This document shows positions 27,502 through 35,587 of a stretch of 64,000 bases of DNA, piece after piece. The notes under the pieces were generated by a model. The model was given only the letters and a program-made list of their open reading frames with translations. It was not told where the DNA came from and did not search any database. The position numbers and the translations under genes were made by a program. Numbering within the stretch: position 1 is the first letter of the stretch; every line of letters begins with the position of its first letter. This DNA is from Microbacterium sediminis (GTDB lineage Bacteria > Actinomycetota > Actinomycetes > Actinomycetales > Microbacteriaceae): positions 2,542,001-2,606,000 of the forward strand of contig NZ_CP038256.1 in the NCBI RefSeq assembly GCF_004564075.1, in the 5' to 3' direction.

Positions 27502-29162
27502 GCCATCCCGCCGCTCTGCTGCTGTTGCTGCTGTTGTTGCTGCTGCCCCTCCACCGGGTCGTCCTGCGGCGAGTGCATGACCGCCGGCTGCTCGTCGTAC
27601 AGCAGCACGGGAGCCGCCTCCGCCGTCGCGCTCTGATCGTCCACGAGCTGGGCCACCCCGCGCGCGTGCCCGTACTCGCCGTGGACCGCGGCGGGCCCAC
27701 CGAGGATCCAGGTGTCCTTCGTGCCGCCGCCCTGACTCGAGTTGACCACGAGCTCGCCCTCCGGCAGCGCCACTCGGGTGAGCCCGCCGGGTTGCACCCA
27801 GACCTCGTGGCCGCTGTTAACGGCGAAGGGGCGCAGGTCCACGTGCCGCGGGCGCAGTCCGGCGTCGGTGACGGTCGGGATGGTCGAGAGCATGATGAGA
27901 GGCTGAGCGATCCAGCCGCGCGGATCCGCGATGAGCTTCGCCCGCAGCTCGTCGAGCGCCTTCCTCGAGGCATCCGGGCCGACCACGAGGCCCTTGCCAC
28001 CGGATCCGTCCACCGGCTTCACGACCAGCTCGTCGAGCCGATCCAGCACCTCCTCGAGGGCCCCGGGATCCTCCAGCCGCCAGGTGTCGACGTTCTTGAG
28101 GATCGGCTCCTCGCCGAGGTAGTACCGGATGAGATCCGGCACATAGGTGTAGGTGAGCTTGTCGTCGGCGACGCCGTTGCCGACGCCGTTCGCGATCGTG
28201 ACGTTGCCCAGGCGGGCCGCGAGCATCAGTCCGGGCGCCCCCAGCACCGAGTCGGCCCGGAATTGCACGGGGTCGAGGTAGTCGTCGTCGACGCGCCGGT
28301 AGATCACGTCCACCCGGCGCGGACCGCGCGTGGTGTGCATGTAGACCTTGCCGCCCATGCACACGAGGTCGCGTCCCTCCACGAGCTCCACCCCCATGAG
28401 CCGGGCGAGGAGGGTGTGCTCGAAGTAGGCGGAGTTGTAGACGCCGGGAGTGAGCACGACGATGTTCGGGTCGTCGACACCGGCGGGCGCCGCGGCACGC
28501 AGCGCGGCCAGCAGCCGGTCCGGATACTCGCCGACCGGGCGGACCGCCAGCTTCTCGAACATCTCCGGGAAGGTCTGCGCCATGACCCGGCGGTTGGAGA
28601 TCACATACGACACCCCCGAGGGCACGCGCGCGTTGTCCTCGAGCACCCGCAGCTCGCCGCGCTCGTCGCGGATCAGATCGATCCCGGCCACGTGCACGCG
28701 CACGCCGTTGGCGTAGCGGATCCCGGCCGCCTGCCGCGAGAAGTAGCGGCTCGAGGCGATCAGTCGTGCCGGGATCACCCCATCGCGCACGGCGGCACGG
28801 GCTCCGTACACGTCATCGAGGAATGCCTCGAGGGCGCGCACCCGCTGGACGACGCCGGCCTCGGCGTGCATCCACTCGCGGTAGTGGATGATCCGCGGCA
28901 CCGGATCGAGCGGCATCGCCCGCTCCTCGCCCGCGAAGTCGAACGTGACGCCCTGCGCCAGGTACGAGTTCGCGAGGGCGTCGACGCGGCCGCGCAGGTC
29001 GTCCTGGGCGGTCAGCGAGAGCCACTCGTACAGCTCGCGATAGACCTCGCGGACCTCGGCGCCGCCTTCGACGTGATGGAACATCTCGTCGAAGGGCGGC
29101 TCACCCGCAGCCGTCCTGCGGGGCGCGAGCGTGGCGCCATATCCGTCGAACAGGTGCGGCAT
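27495..29162 (-). CDS. Circularly permuted ATP-grasp type 2 protein with polyglutamine tail
   Basis: A 555-residue ATP-grasp enzyme (DUF404/DUF407) predicted to form amide or peptide bonds using ATP. Features include YREWMHAEAGVVQRVRAL, RVLEDNARVPSGVSYVI, VVVLTPGVYNSAYFEH-like strand (IVVLTPGVYNSAYFEH) and the Gly-rich VVKPVDGSGGKGLVVGP phosphate-binding loop. The far C-terminus carries ten consecutive Gln followed by SGGMAC, which is not typical of the family. The start ATG 29162 lacks a Shine-Dalgarno; TACGCT lies 6 nt upstream, suggesting a leaderless operon mRNA. First gene of the ATP-grasp/alpha-E/transglutaminase operon. Confidence 0.93.
   Translation of the reverse strand: MPHLFDGYGATLAPRRTAAGEPPFDEMFHHVEGGAEVREVYRELYEWLSLTAQDDLRGRVDALANSYLAQGVTFDFAGEERAMPLDPVPRIIHYREWMHAEAGVVQRVRALEAFLDDVYGARAAVRDGVIPARLIASSRYFSRQAAGIRYANGVRVHVAGIDLIRDERGELRVLEDNARVPSGVSYVISNRRVMAQTFPEMFEKLAVRPVGEYPDRLLAALRAAAPAGVDDPNIVVLTPGVYNSAYFEHTLLARLMGVELVEGRDLVCMGGKVYMHTTRGPRRVDVIYRRVDDDYLDPVQFRADSVLGAPGLMLAARLGNVTIANGVGNGVADDKLTYTYVPDLIRYYLGEEPILKNVDTWRLEDPGALEEVLDRLDELVVKPVDGSGGKGLVVGPDASRKALDELRAKLIADPRGWIAQPLIMLSTIPTVTDAGLRPRHVDLRPFAVNSGHEVWVQPGGLTRVALPEGELVVNSSQGGGTKDTWILGGPAAVHGEYGHARGVAQLVDDQSATAEAAPVLLYDEQPAVMHSPQDDPVEGQQQQQQQQQQSGGMAC
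27516..27545. repeat. Trinucleotide repeat encoding ten glutamines
   Basis: Ten units read CTG or TTG on the given strand (CAG/CAA on the coding strand) near the 3' end of the ATP-grasp gene. Seven are CTG and three TTG, so it is interrupted. Confidence 0.9.
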
Positions 29163-29168
29163 GCGATG

Positions 29169-29174
29169 AGCGTA
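29169..29174 (-). promoter_or_regulatory. -10 box of the leaderless ATP-grasp operon
   Basis: Reverse-strand TACGCT, 6 nt, then the ATG at 29162; no Shine-Dalgarno. Confidence 0.6.
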
Positions 29175-29210
29175 GCCCTCGGCCTGTTGCCGACATGTTT
29201 CCGCCGATCG

Positions 29211-29310
29211 CCCCGCGAGAGCGCCTGTTCACGCCGAAACCGCATGTTTGCGCCGAGACCGGGAGCGCGCGCCACGGTCTCGGCGCAAACATGCAGTCTC
29301 GCGGGACCCC
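29211..29310. repeat. Intergenic palindrome, family 2 (copy P4)
   Basis: Core arms 29242-29261 and 29275-29294 are perfect 20-bp complements (GCATGTTTGCGCCGAGACCG). Outer segments CCCCGCGAGA and TCTCGCGGG also pair. The arm shares CGCGAGACTGCA and GCGCCGAGAC with the copy at 20406. It occupies the gap between the ATP-grasp operon and rocD. Confidence 0.8.
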
Positions 29311-29336
29311 AGGCCGAGGCCCGGGCGCGACCCGGG

Positions 29337-30515
29337 TCAGCGCCCGAGGACCACCTGCAGCTGCTCGACGGCCCAGTCGATCTCGGTGGCGCGGATGACC
29401 AGCGGCGGGGCGATGCGGATCGTCTGGCCGTGCGTGTCCTTCACGAGCACGCCGCGCGCCAGCAGGGCCTCGGCGATCTCGCGGCCCGTGCCGACGGCGG
29501 GGTCGATGTCGACGCCGGCCCACAGGCCCGCGCGGCGGTAGCCGGTGACGCCGTGGCCGGTCAGCGCGTCGAGGCGCCCGCCCAGGTGCTCGCCGAGGGC
29601 GGTGGCGCGCTCCTGGAAGCGGCCGTCGCGCAGCAGCTCCACGACGCGCAGGCCCACGGCCGCCGCGAGCGGGTTGCCGCCGAACGTGGAGCCGTGCTCA
29701 CCCGGGCGGATCACGCCCAGCACGTCCTCGTCGGCCACGACCGCCGAGACGGGGAGGATGCCGCCGCCGAGCGCCTTGCCGAGCAGGTACACGTCGGGCA
29801 CGACGCCCTCGCGGTCGCACGCGAAGGTCGTGCCGGTCCGGCCCAGGCCCGACTGGATCTCGTCGGCGATGAACAGCACGTTGCGCTCGCGGGTGAGCTC
29901 GCGCACGGCGGTGAGGTAGCCCTCGGGCGGGATGATCACGCCGCCCTCGCCCTGGATCGGCTCGATCAGCACCGCGACGGTGTCGTCGTCGATCGCCGCG
30001 GCGATCGCGTCGGCGTCGCCATACGGCACGGCGGTGAAGCCGGGCGCGTACGGCCCGAAGTCATCGCGCGCGTCCGGGTCGTCGCTGAAGCCGACGATCG
30101 TCGTGGTGCGGCCGTGGAAGTTGCCGTGCGCCACGATGATCTTCGCGCGGTCCGCGGCCACGCCCTTGACCCGGTAACCCCACGCGCGCGCGACCTTGAT
30201 GCCGGTCTCGACGGCCTCGGCGCCGGTGTTCATCGGCAGCACGAGGTCCTTGCCGCACAGCTCGGCCAGCGCGGCCGCGAACGGCTCGAGCCGGTCGGAG
30301 CGGAACGCGCGGCTGGTCAGCGTGATCCGGTCGAGCTGACCCCGCGCGGCCTGCAGGAGCTCGGGGTGCCCGTGACCGAAGTTCAGCGCCGAGTAGCCCG
30401 CGAGCAGGTCGAGGTAGCGCTTGCCGTCGACGTCCGTGACCCAGGCGCCCTCGCCGGAGGCGATGGTGACGGGCAGCGGGTGGTAGTTGTGGGCGACGTG
30501 GGGCTCGGCGCTCAT
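29337..30515 (-). CDS. rocD: Ornithine--oxo-acid transaminase
   Basis: A 392-residue PLP-dependent class III aminotransferase that converts ornithine and 2-oxoglutarate to glutamate semialdehyde and glutamate. Features: YHPLPVTIASGEGAWVTDVDGKRYLD, NTGAEAVETGIKVARAWGY, HGNFHGRT, IEPIQGEGGV, IADEIQSGLGRTG and LLGKALGGGI with the PLP Lys, GSTFGGNPLAAAV. Start 30515 (MSAEPHVAHN) is chosen because its ATG overlaps the upstream gene's stop as ATGA. It is coupled with the guanidino enzyme, so ornithine from arginine would be passed directly; its product is a substrate of the PutA encoded at 53391. Confidence 0.96.
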   Translation of the reverse strand: MSAEPHVAHNYHPLPVTIASGEGAWVTDVDGKRYLDLLAGYSALNFGHGHPELLQAARGQLDRITLTSRAFRSDRLEPFAAALAELCGKDLVLPMNTGAEAVETGIKVARAWGYRVKGVAADRAKIIVAHGNFHGRTTTIVGFSDDPDARDDFGPYAPGFTAVPYGDADAIAAAIDDDTVAVLIEPIQGEGGVIIPPEGYLTAVRELTRERNVLFIADEIQSGLGRTGTTFACDREGVVPDVYLLGKALGGGILPVSAVVADEDVLGVIRPGEHGSTFGGNPLAAAVGLRVVELLRDGRFQERATALGEHLGGRLDALTGHGVTGYRRAGLWAGVDIDPAVGTGREIAEALLARGVLVKDTHGQTIRIAPPLVIRATEIDWAVEQLQVVLGR

Positions 30516-31381
30516 CGCGCACCGCCGCGCAGCTCGAGCGTGCAGCACTTGATGCCGCCGCCGCCGAGCAGCAGCTCCGACAGGTCGACGAGCACGGGGT
30601 TGTAGCCCCGCTCGCGCAGCTGCGCCTCGAAGCCGGTCGCGCGCGGCGAGATGAACACGTTGCGGCCATCGCTGGCGGAGTTCAGGCCGAACACGGCGCC
30701 GTCGGCGTCGGCCACGAGGATCGCGTCGGGGAAGCGGCGCTCAAGCTCGGCGCGGCTGGCCTCGTCGAAGGCGCCCGGGAGGTAGGCGATCGTCGGGGTC
30801 TGGCCGGGCTCCACCACGGGGTCGAGCACGCTCAGCGCGGTGTCGAGGTGGTAGAAGCGCGGGTCGACGAGCGTGAGCGAGACGACCTCGCGATCGAAGA
30901 TGCGCGCGATCTCGCGGTGGCTGTCATCGGTCGAGCGGAAGCCGCGGCCGGCGAGGATCACGTCGCCGGCGAGCAGGAAGTCGCCCTCGCCCTCGTTGGT
31001 GAACTCGGGCTCGACGACCTCGAAGCCGTTCTCGCGCGCCCAGGCGATGAACGCGGGCTCCTCGCCCTGGCGCTCCTCGAAGCGGAAGCGCGGCGCGTAG
31101 AAGACGCCGTCGATCACGAAGCCGCCGTTGGCGGTGTAGACCATGTCGGGCAGGCCGGGGAGCGGATCGATCAGCTCGACCTCGTGGCCCAGCTCGAGGT
31201 AGGTGTCGTACAGCTTCTGCCACTGCCGCACCGCCAGCGCGGTGTCGGTGGGGTTGGCCGGCTCCATCCAGGGGTTGATGGAATACGACACCGTGAAATG
31301 CTCAGGCCGGCACATCAGGTAGCGGCGCTTGTGCTGAACGCGCTCGGCCGCCGAGATCGGTGCAACGGACATCTGGGACAT
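30512..31381 (-). CDS. Guanidino-group-modifying enzyme, probable arginine dihydrolase (DDAH/ArgZ-like)
   Basis: A 289-residue amidinotransferase-fold enzyme. The N-terminal motif RYLMCRPEHFTVSYSINPWM, with Asn36, resembles cyanobacterial ArgZ/AgrE arginine dihydrolases (as I recall MCPP-H--V-Y-INPWM). Other active-site elements are EGEGDFLLAGD, the His in FYHLDT and Cys279/Cys280 in GGGIKCCTLEL near the end. Automatic annotation would usually say dimethylargininase. A dihydrolase yields ornithine, the substrate of RocD encoded next with an ATGA overlap, whereas DDAH yields citrulline; the context therefore favours dihydrolase. Start 31381 is set by GAGGAG 6 nt upstream. Confidence 0.8.
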   Translation of the reverse strand: MSQMSVAPISAAERVQHKRRYLMCRPEHFTVSYSINPWMEPANPTDTALAVRQWQKLYDTYLELGHEVELIDPLPGLPDMVYTANGGFVIDGVFYAPRFRFEERQGEEPAFIAWARENGFEVVEPEFTNEGEGDFLLAGDVILAGRGFRSTDDSHREIARIFDREVVSLTLVDPRFYHLDTALSVLDPVVEPGQTPTIAYLPGAFDEASRAELERRFPDAILVADADGAVFGLNSASDGRNVFISPRATGFEAQLRERGYNPVLVDLSELLLGGGGIKCCTLELRGGAR

Positions 31382-31521
31382 GGATCGCTCCTCGCCGTGA
31401 AACGGGTGGCGGACGCTGTCCTCGGGCATTGCGGAGTGACTCAACACCTACGCGAATGCACGCCTGGGACATTCTGCCACGCGCCGGCGATCGACCCTGA
31501 GCGGACGCGCAGAGCGCCGCC

Positions 31522-34500
31522 TCAGACGGTCGGCGGCGAGTACGCCAGCTGCAGCACGACGTTGCCGCGGTCGCGCGAGATGAACTGCGCGCGGCCCGGC
31601 ACCGCCGGGCGCGGCCTGGCGTTGCCGATCAGCTGCCCCTCCTCCGCCGGGCCCGAGAGCAGGATGCCCGGCGCGGCGAGGTCGCGCAGCGTCTGCGTGA
31701 CGGGCTCGTAGAGGCTGCGCGAGGCGCCGCCGATGCGCCGCGTGAAGATGAGGTGCAGCCCCACGTCGGACGCCTGCGCGAGCAGCGGCTGCAGCGACGC
31801 GAGCGGGTTGCCGCTGGCGGTGGCCACGAGGTCGTAGTCGTCGACGAGCACGAACGCCTCGGCCCCGCTCCACCACGACCGGTCACGCAGCTGCTGCGGC
31901 GTGACGTCCGGGCCGGGCATGCGCGTCTTCAGATACTCCGCGAGGCCGGCCAGCTCGCTCGTGGCCTGGTCGGCGGTGGTGAAGTACCCGGCGAGGTACT
32001 CCTCCGGCACCTCGGCGAGGAGGGCGCGCCGGTAGTCGACGATGAAGATCTGCGCCTGCTTCGGCGTGTAGATCCGCCGCACCTCGCTGGCGATGCCGCG
32101 CAGGAACGAGGTCTTGCCCGAGCCGGAGTCGCCGAACAGGTACAGGTGCGAGTCGGCCCGCGGATCGAACCCGACCGGCGCGAGACCGGCCTCGTCGATG
32201 CCGAGCAGCAGCGACGACTGCAGGCGGGCATCGGTCGCCCGCGCGCGCAGCTCGTCGAGGCCGAGCATCTCGGGCAGCAGCCGCAGCTTGGGCCCCGGCC
32301 GCCCCTTCCACGCCGCTCCGACCCGGGCGATGAGGTGCTCCACGCCCTCGGACAGCGAGGCGTCGTCGGCCACGCCGTCGATGCGGGGCAGCGCGCCGAT
32401 CATGTGGTGTGCCGACATCGTCAGGCCGCGGCCGGGGCGCTCGGCCGGCACGTTCTTGGCCACCTGGCGGTTGATCTCGGAGTCGGTCGGGTCGCCCAGG
32501 CGCAGCTCGAGCTTGCTGCCGAAGGTGTCGCGGATCTGGGTGCGGAAGTCCATCCAGCGCGACGTGGTCGCGATGATGTGCAGACCGAATGTGAGTCCTC
32601 GCGCGGCGAGCGCCTGGATCTGGAACTCCATCTCGTCGAACTCGGCGCGCAGCGTGGGCCAGCCGTCGACGACGAGGAAGATGTCGCCGTAGCCGTCGTC
32701 GACGCGCCCCTCCGCGCGCCAGCGCCGGTAGGTCTCGATCGAGTCGATGCGGTTGGCGGTGAAGTACTGCTCGCGGGCGTTGATGATCCCCAGCACCTCG
32801 GAGTACATCCGCCGCAGCACGTCCGGCTCGTTGCGGCCGGCCACGCCCGCAACGTGCGCGAGGCGCGACAGGGGCGTGAACGTGCCGCCGCCGAAGTCCA
32901 TGATGTAGAACTGCACCTCGGCCGGCGTGTGGGTGAGGGCCAGGCCGGTCACGATCGATCGGGCCAAGGTGGACTTGCCGCTGCGGCCACCGCCGACGAT
33001 GCCCACGTGACCGCCGGCGCCGGACAGATCCATCTCGAGCACCTCGCGGCGCTGCTCGAGCGGGCGATCCACGAGCGCCAGCGGGAAGCGCAGCGGCCCG
33101 CGCGCCCGCCACGACGGCGAGATCAGCCCGAGGTTCGGGTCCTCGCGCAGGTCGCCGAAGAGCTGGTCGAACGTCGGCGGCGTCTCCAGCGGCGGCAGCC
33201 ACACCTGGTGCGCGGGCGGGCCCTGCCCCTTCATGCGCTGCACCGCGATGTCGAACGTGACGCGGGTCTCGGCCGGCTCGCTCGGATCGACGTCGGGCTC
33301 GGGATCGTCGGCCGCCTGCGTGGGGGCGATCACGGGGGCGGCGGTGAACTGGCGCACCGAGATGTCGCGGATGGTCTCGTCGGCGCCGCGCGTCGCGCGA
33401 CGGCGGGCCTTCGGCGGGGCCGAGACGTAGGCCGCGCGGAACTGGGTAAGCGTGGTCGCGTCGGACTTGAGGATGCCGTGACCGCCGCCGCCCGGCAGCT
33501 CGAACGCGTCGGGCACGCCGATGACGGCGCGCGAGTCGGCCGCCGAGAACGTCTTCAGGCCGATCCGGTACGACAGGTGCGAGTCGAGGCCGCGCAGCTT
33601 GCCCTCCTCGAGGCGCTGCGTCGACAGCAGCAGGTGCATCTGCAGCGAGCGGCCGAGGCGTCCGATCGCGACGAAGAGCTCGGTGAAGTCGGGCTTGGCC
33701 GCGAGCAGCTCCGAGAACTCGTCGGCGACGATGAACAGCGCGGGAAGGGGCGCGAGATCGGTGCGGCCGCCCTTGCGCGCCTTCTCGTAGTCGGCCACGT
33801 TGGCGAAGTTGCCGGCGTCGCGCAGCAGCTCCTGCCGCCGCACCATCTCGCCGGTGATCGCGTCCTGCATGCGGTCGACGAGCGTCAGGTCGTCGCCGAG
33901 GTTGGTGATCACGGCCGCCACGTGCGGCATGTCGGCCATGCCGGCGAACGTCGCGCCGCCCTTGAAGTCGACGAGCACGAAGTTGAGGGCCTCGGACGAG
34001 TGCGTCATGGCGAGGGCCAGCACGAGCGTGCGCAGCACCTCGGACTTGCCCGAACCGGTGGCGCCGATGAGCATGCCGTGTGGGCCCATACCCTGCTGCG
34101 CCGATTCCTTGATGTCGAGGATCATCGGCTGGCCCGACGCGGTCAGGCCGATCGGCACCCGCAGGCGGTCGCGCGCGTTGCGGGGCCGCCACGCGATCTC
34201 CGGGTCGAAGTCGCGCACGTCGGGCAGGCCGAGCAGGTCGGTCAGCTCGGCCGAGACGGCCTTCTTGGGGCCGGTGCCCTCCTCCTCCTGCACCTCGAGC
34301 AGCGGGGTGAGGCGGCGGGCGGTGGCCTCGGCCACGCTCACGCTGATCCGGTCGGGGATCGCCAGGTGCGGCGACGCGCCACGGCGCGCGATGTGCATGA
34401 TCTCCTGCCCCCGCACGTCCGACAGCAGGAACCGCAGCGTGTAGGGGTCGGACAGCTCGTCCCACTCCTGGGGCAGGTCCAGCACGGTCACGCCCTGCAG

Positions 34501-35496
34501 GCCGTCCTCCGACATGAGCGGGTGGTCCGCGGGGACGTGCCCGCCGTCGATCACGAGCAGCAGGTGGCGCTCGGTGGTGGCCGTGCCGGGCGAGAAGCGC
34601 GGGCGCTCGGCGATCCCCGCGTCGACGAGGCCCTCGATGTCGGCCCACGTCTCGCCGACGAGCCGGGCCTGTCCCACGGCGTCGCGCTCGCGCGACGAGT
34701 GGGCGTGCGGCAGCCACTTCATCCACTCCCAGTACGGGAGCGCGTCGGGGTCGGCGAGCACCGCGATCTGCAGCTGCTCGGGGTGCACGAACGTGGCCAG
34801 GTGCGCGATCATGGCGCGGGCCAGGCCGCGGGCGCGGGCCTCGGGCCCGGCGATCTCCATGCGGCAGGTCGAGAGCATGTCGACCGCGTGCGGCAGATCG
34901 GGCTGCACCTCGTGCGTCAGCACGAACCGGTGGGCCGCCGATGCGCTGACGGGATCGAGCTGCGCGAGCGCCGGGACGGGCGCCTCCTCGAGGTCGAGCG
35001 AGAGCGGCTGCGCGGAGCGGCCGATCCGCACGACGTAGCGATCGATCTGGTCGGCATGGCGCTCCCAGACGCGGGAGCCCTCCTCGACGATGAAGGGCAG
35101 GGCCGCGGGATCGGGCAGCACGTACTCGGAGAACTCGCGCTGACGGCGGGCCGTCTCGCGGACGGTCTCGCGCGTCTCGGCCAGGTAGGCGAGGTACTCG
35201 CGGCGCACGTTGAGCACGTTCTCGGAGTGCGTCGCCTTCTGGCGCCAGATGTTGCCGCCGACCATCGCCAGCGCCATGAACAGGAACATGCCGCCCATGA
35301 GGTACGTGCGCGTCGGGTCGCCGCCCTGGTTGAACGACATCAGCGCGATCGCGCCCATGCTGCCGACCATCGGCAACGCCATCATGAGCGTGTTCGACAT
35401 GCCCTCGGGCTTGGGGAGCTCGGGCGGCGGCTGCAGCACCAGCTGACCGCCGGGAGGTGCCTGCGGCGGACGCTTCGTCGGCGCCGTCATGCTCAC
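31522..35496 (-). CDS. eccC: Type VII secretion protein EccC (three FtsK/SpoIIIE ATPase domains)
   Basis: A 1324-residue single-chain EccC, the motor ATPase of the T7SS membrane complex. Two membrane helices lie at residues ~37-53 and ~66-80, followed by a stalk (DUF domain) and three ATPase domains with Walker A motifs GATGSGKS (~479), GGGRSGKS (~833) and GDSGSGKT (~1120). The first domain has a canonical Walker B with acidic pair (IVADEFSELL); domains 2 and 3 have VVDGW and LVDDYD, as in other EccCs, where they are regulatory and bind substrate. It is fused (not split as EccCa/EccCb). The GTG start 35496 has AGGAGG 8 nt upstream, better than ATG 35490. It is divergent from an EccD-like gene. 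Confidence 0.96.
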   Translation of the reverse strand: MSMTAPTKRPPQAPPGGQLVLQPPPELPKPEGMSNTLMMALPMVGSMGAIALMSFNQGGDPTRTYLMGGMFLFMALAMVGGNIWRQKATHSENVLNVRREYLAYLAETRETVRETARRQREFSEYVLPDPAALPFIVEEGSRVWERHADQIDRYVVRIGRSAQPLSLDLEEAPVPALAQLDPVSASAAHRFVLTHEVQPDLPHAVDMLSTCRMEIAGPEARARGLARAMIAHLATFVHPEQLQIAVLADPDALPYWEWMKWLPHAHSSRERDAVGQARLVGETWADIEGLVDAGIAERPRFSPGTATTERHLLLVIDGGHVPADHPLMSEDGLQGVTVLDLPQEWDELSDPYTLRFLLSDVRGQEIMHIARRGASPHLAIPDRISVSVAEATARRLTPLLEVQEEEGTGPKKAVSAELTDLLGLPDVRDFDPEIAWRPRNARDRLRVPIGLTASGQPMILDIKESAQQGMGPHGMLIGATGSGKSEVLRTLVLALAMTHSSEALNFVLVDFKGGATFAGMADMPHVAAVITNLGDDLTLVDRMQDAITGEMVRRQELLRDAGNFANVADYEKARKGGRTDLAPLPALFIVADEFSELLAAKPDFTELFVAIGRLGRSLQMHLLLSTQRLEEGKLRGLDSHLSYRIGLKTFSAADSRAVIGVPDAFELPGGGGHGILKSDATTLTQFRAAYVSAPPKARRRATRGADETIRDISVRQFTAAPVIAPTQAADDPEPDVDPSEPAETRVTFDIAVQRMKGQGPPAHQVWLPPLETPPTFDQLFGDLREDPNLGLISPSWRARGPLRFPLALVDRPLEQRREVLEMDLSGAGGHVGIVGGGRSGKSTLARSIVTGLALTHTPAEVQFYIMDFGGGTFTPLSRLAHVAGVAGRNEPDVLRRMYSEVLGIINAREQYFTANRIDSIETYRRWRAEGRVDDGYGDIFLVVDGWPTLRAEFDEMEFQIQALAARGLTFGLHIIATTSRWMDFRTQIRDTFGSKLELRLGDPTDSEINRQVAKNVPAERPGRGLTMSAHHMIGALPRIDGVADDASLSEGVEHLIARVGAAWKGRPGPKLRLLPEMLGLDELRARATDARLQSSLLLGIDEAGLAPVGFDPRADSHLYLFGDSGSGKTSFLRGIASEVRRIYTPKQAQIFIVDYRRALLAEVPEEYLAGYFTTADQATSELAGLAEYLKTRMPGPDVTPQQLRDRSWWSGAEAFVLVDDYDLVATASGNPLASLQPLLAQASDVGLHLIFTRRIGGASRSLYEPVTQTLRDLAAPGILLSGPAEEGQLIGNARPRPAVPGRAQFISRDRGNVVLQLAYSPPTV

Positions 35497-35529
35497 TAGG
35501 GTTCCCTCCTGCCCGTGGACGACCCTGCC

Positions 35530-35536
35530 ATAGTAT
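35530..35536. promoter_or_regulatory. Overlapping divergent -10 boxes between eccC and the EccD-like gene
   Basis: TAGTAT (35531-35536) on the + strand and TACTAT (35535-35530) on the - strand both fit TANNNT within a 91-bp divergent gap. No clear -35 was found on either strand, so simultaneous use is uncertain. Confidence 0.4.
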
Positions 35537-35587
35537 TGCGAGGGGCGGGGCGCGTCGGCACGCGCCAACGAGGATCGGATCGGAAGC

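Noticed and set aside
27525..30605. 1026-codon frame opposite the ATP-grasp and rocD genes
   Set aside because: Spans two unrelated genes and an intergenic palindrome, no domain recognisable; its start is the poly-Leu read from the CTG repeat.
31753..35499. 1248-codon frame opposite eccC
   Set aside because: Arg/Val/Gly/Leu-rich shadow without motifs; eccC is certain.
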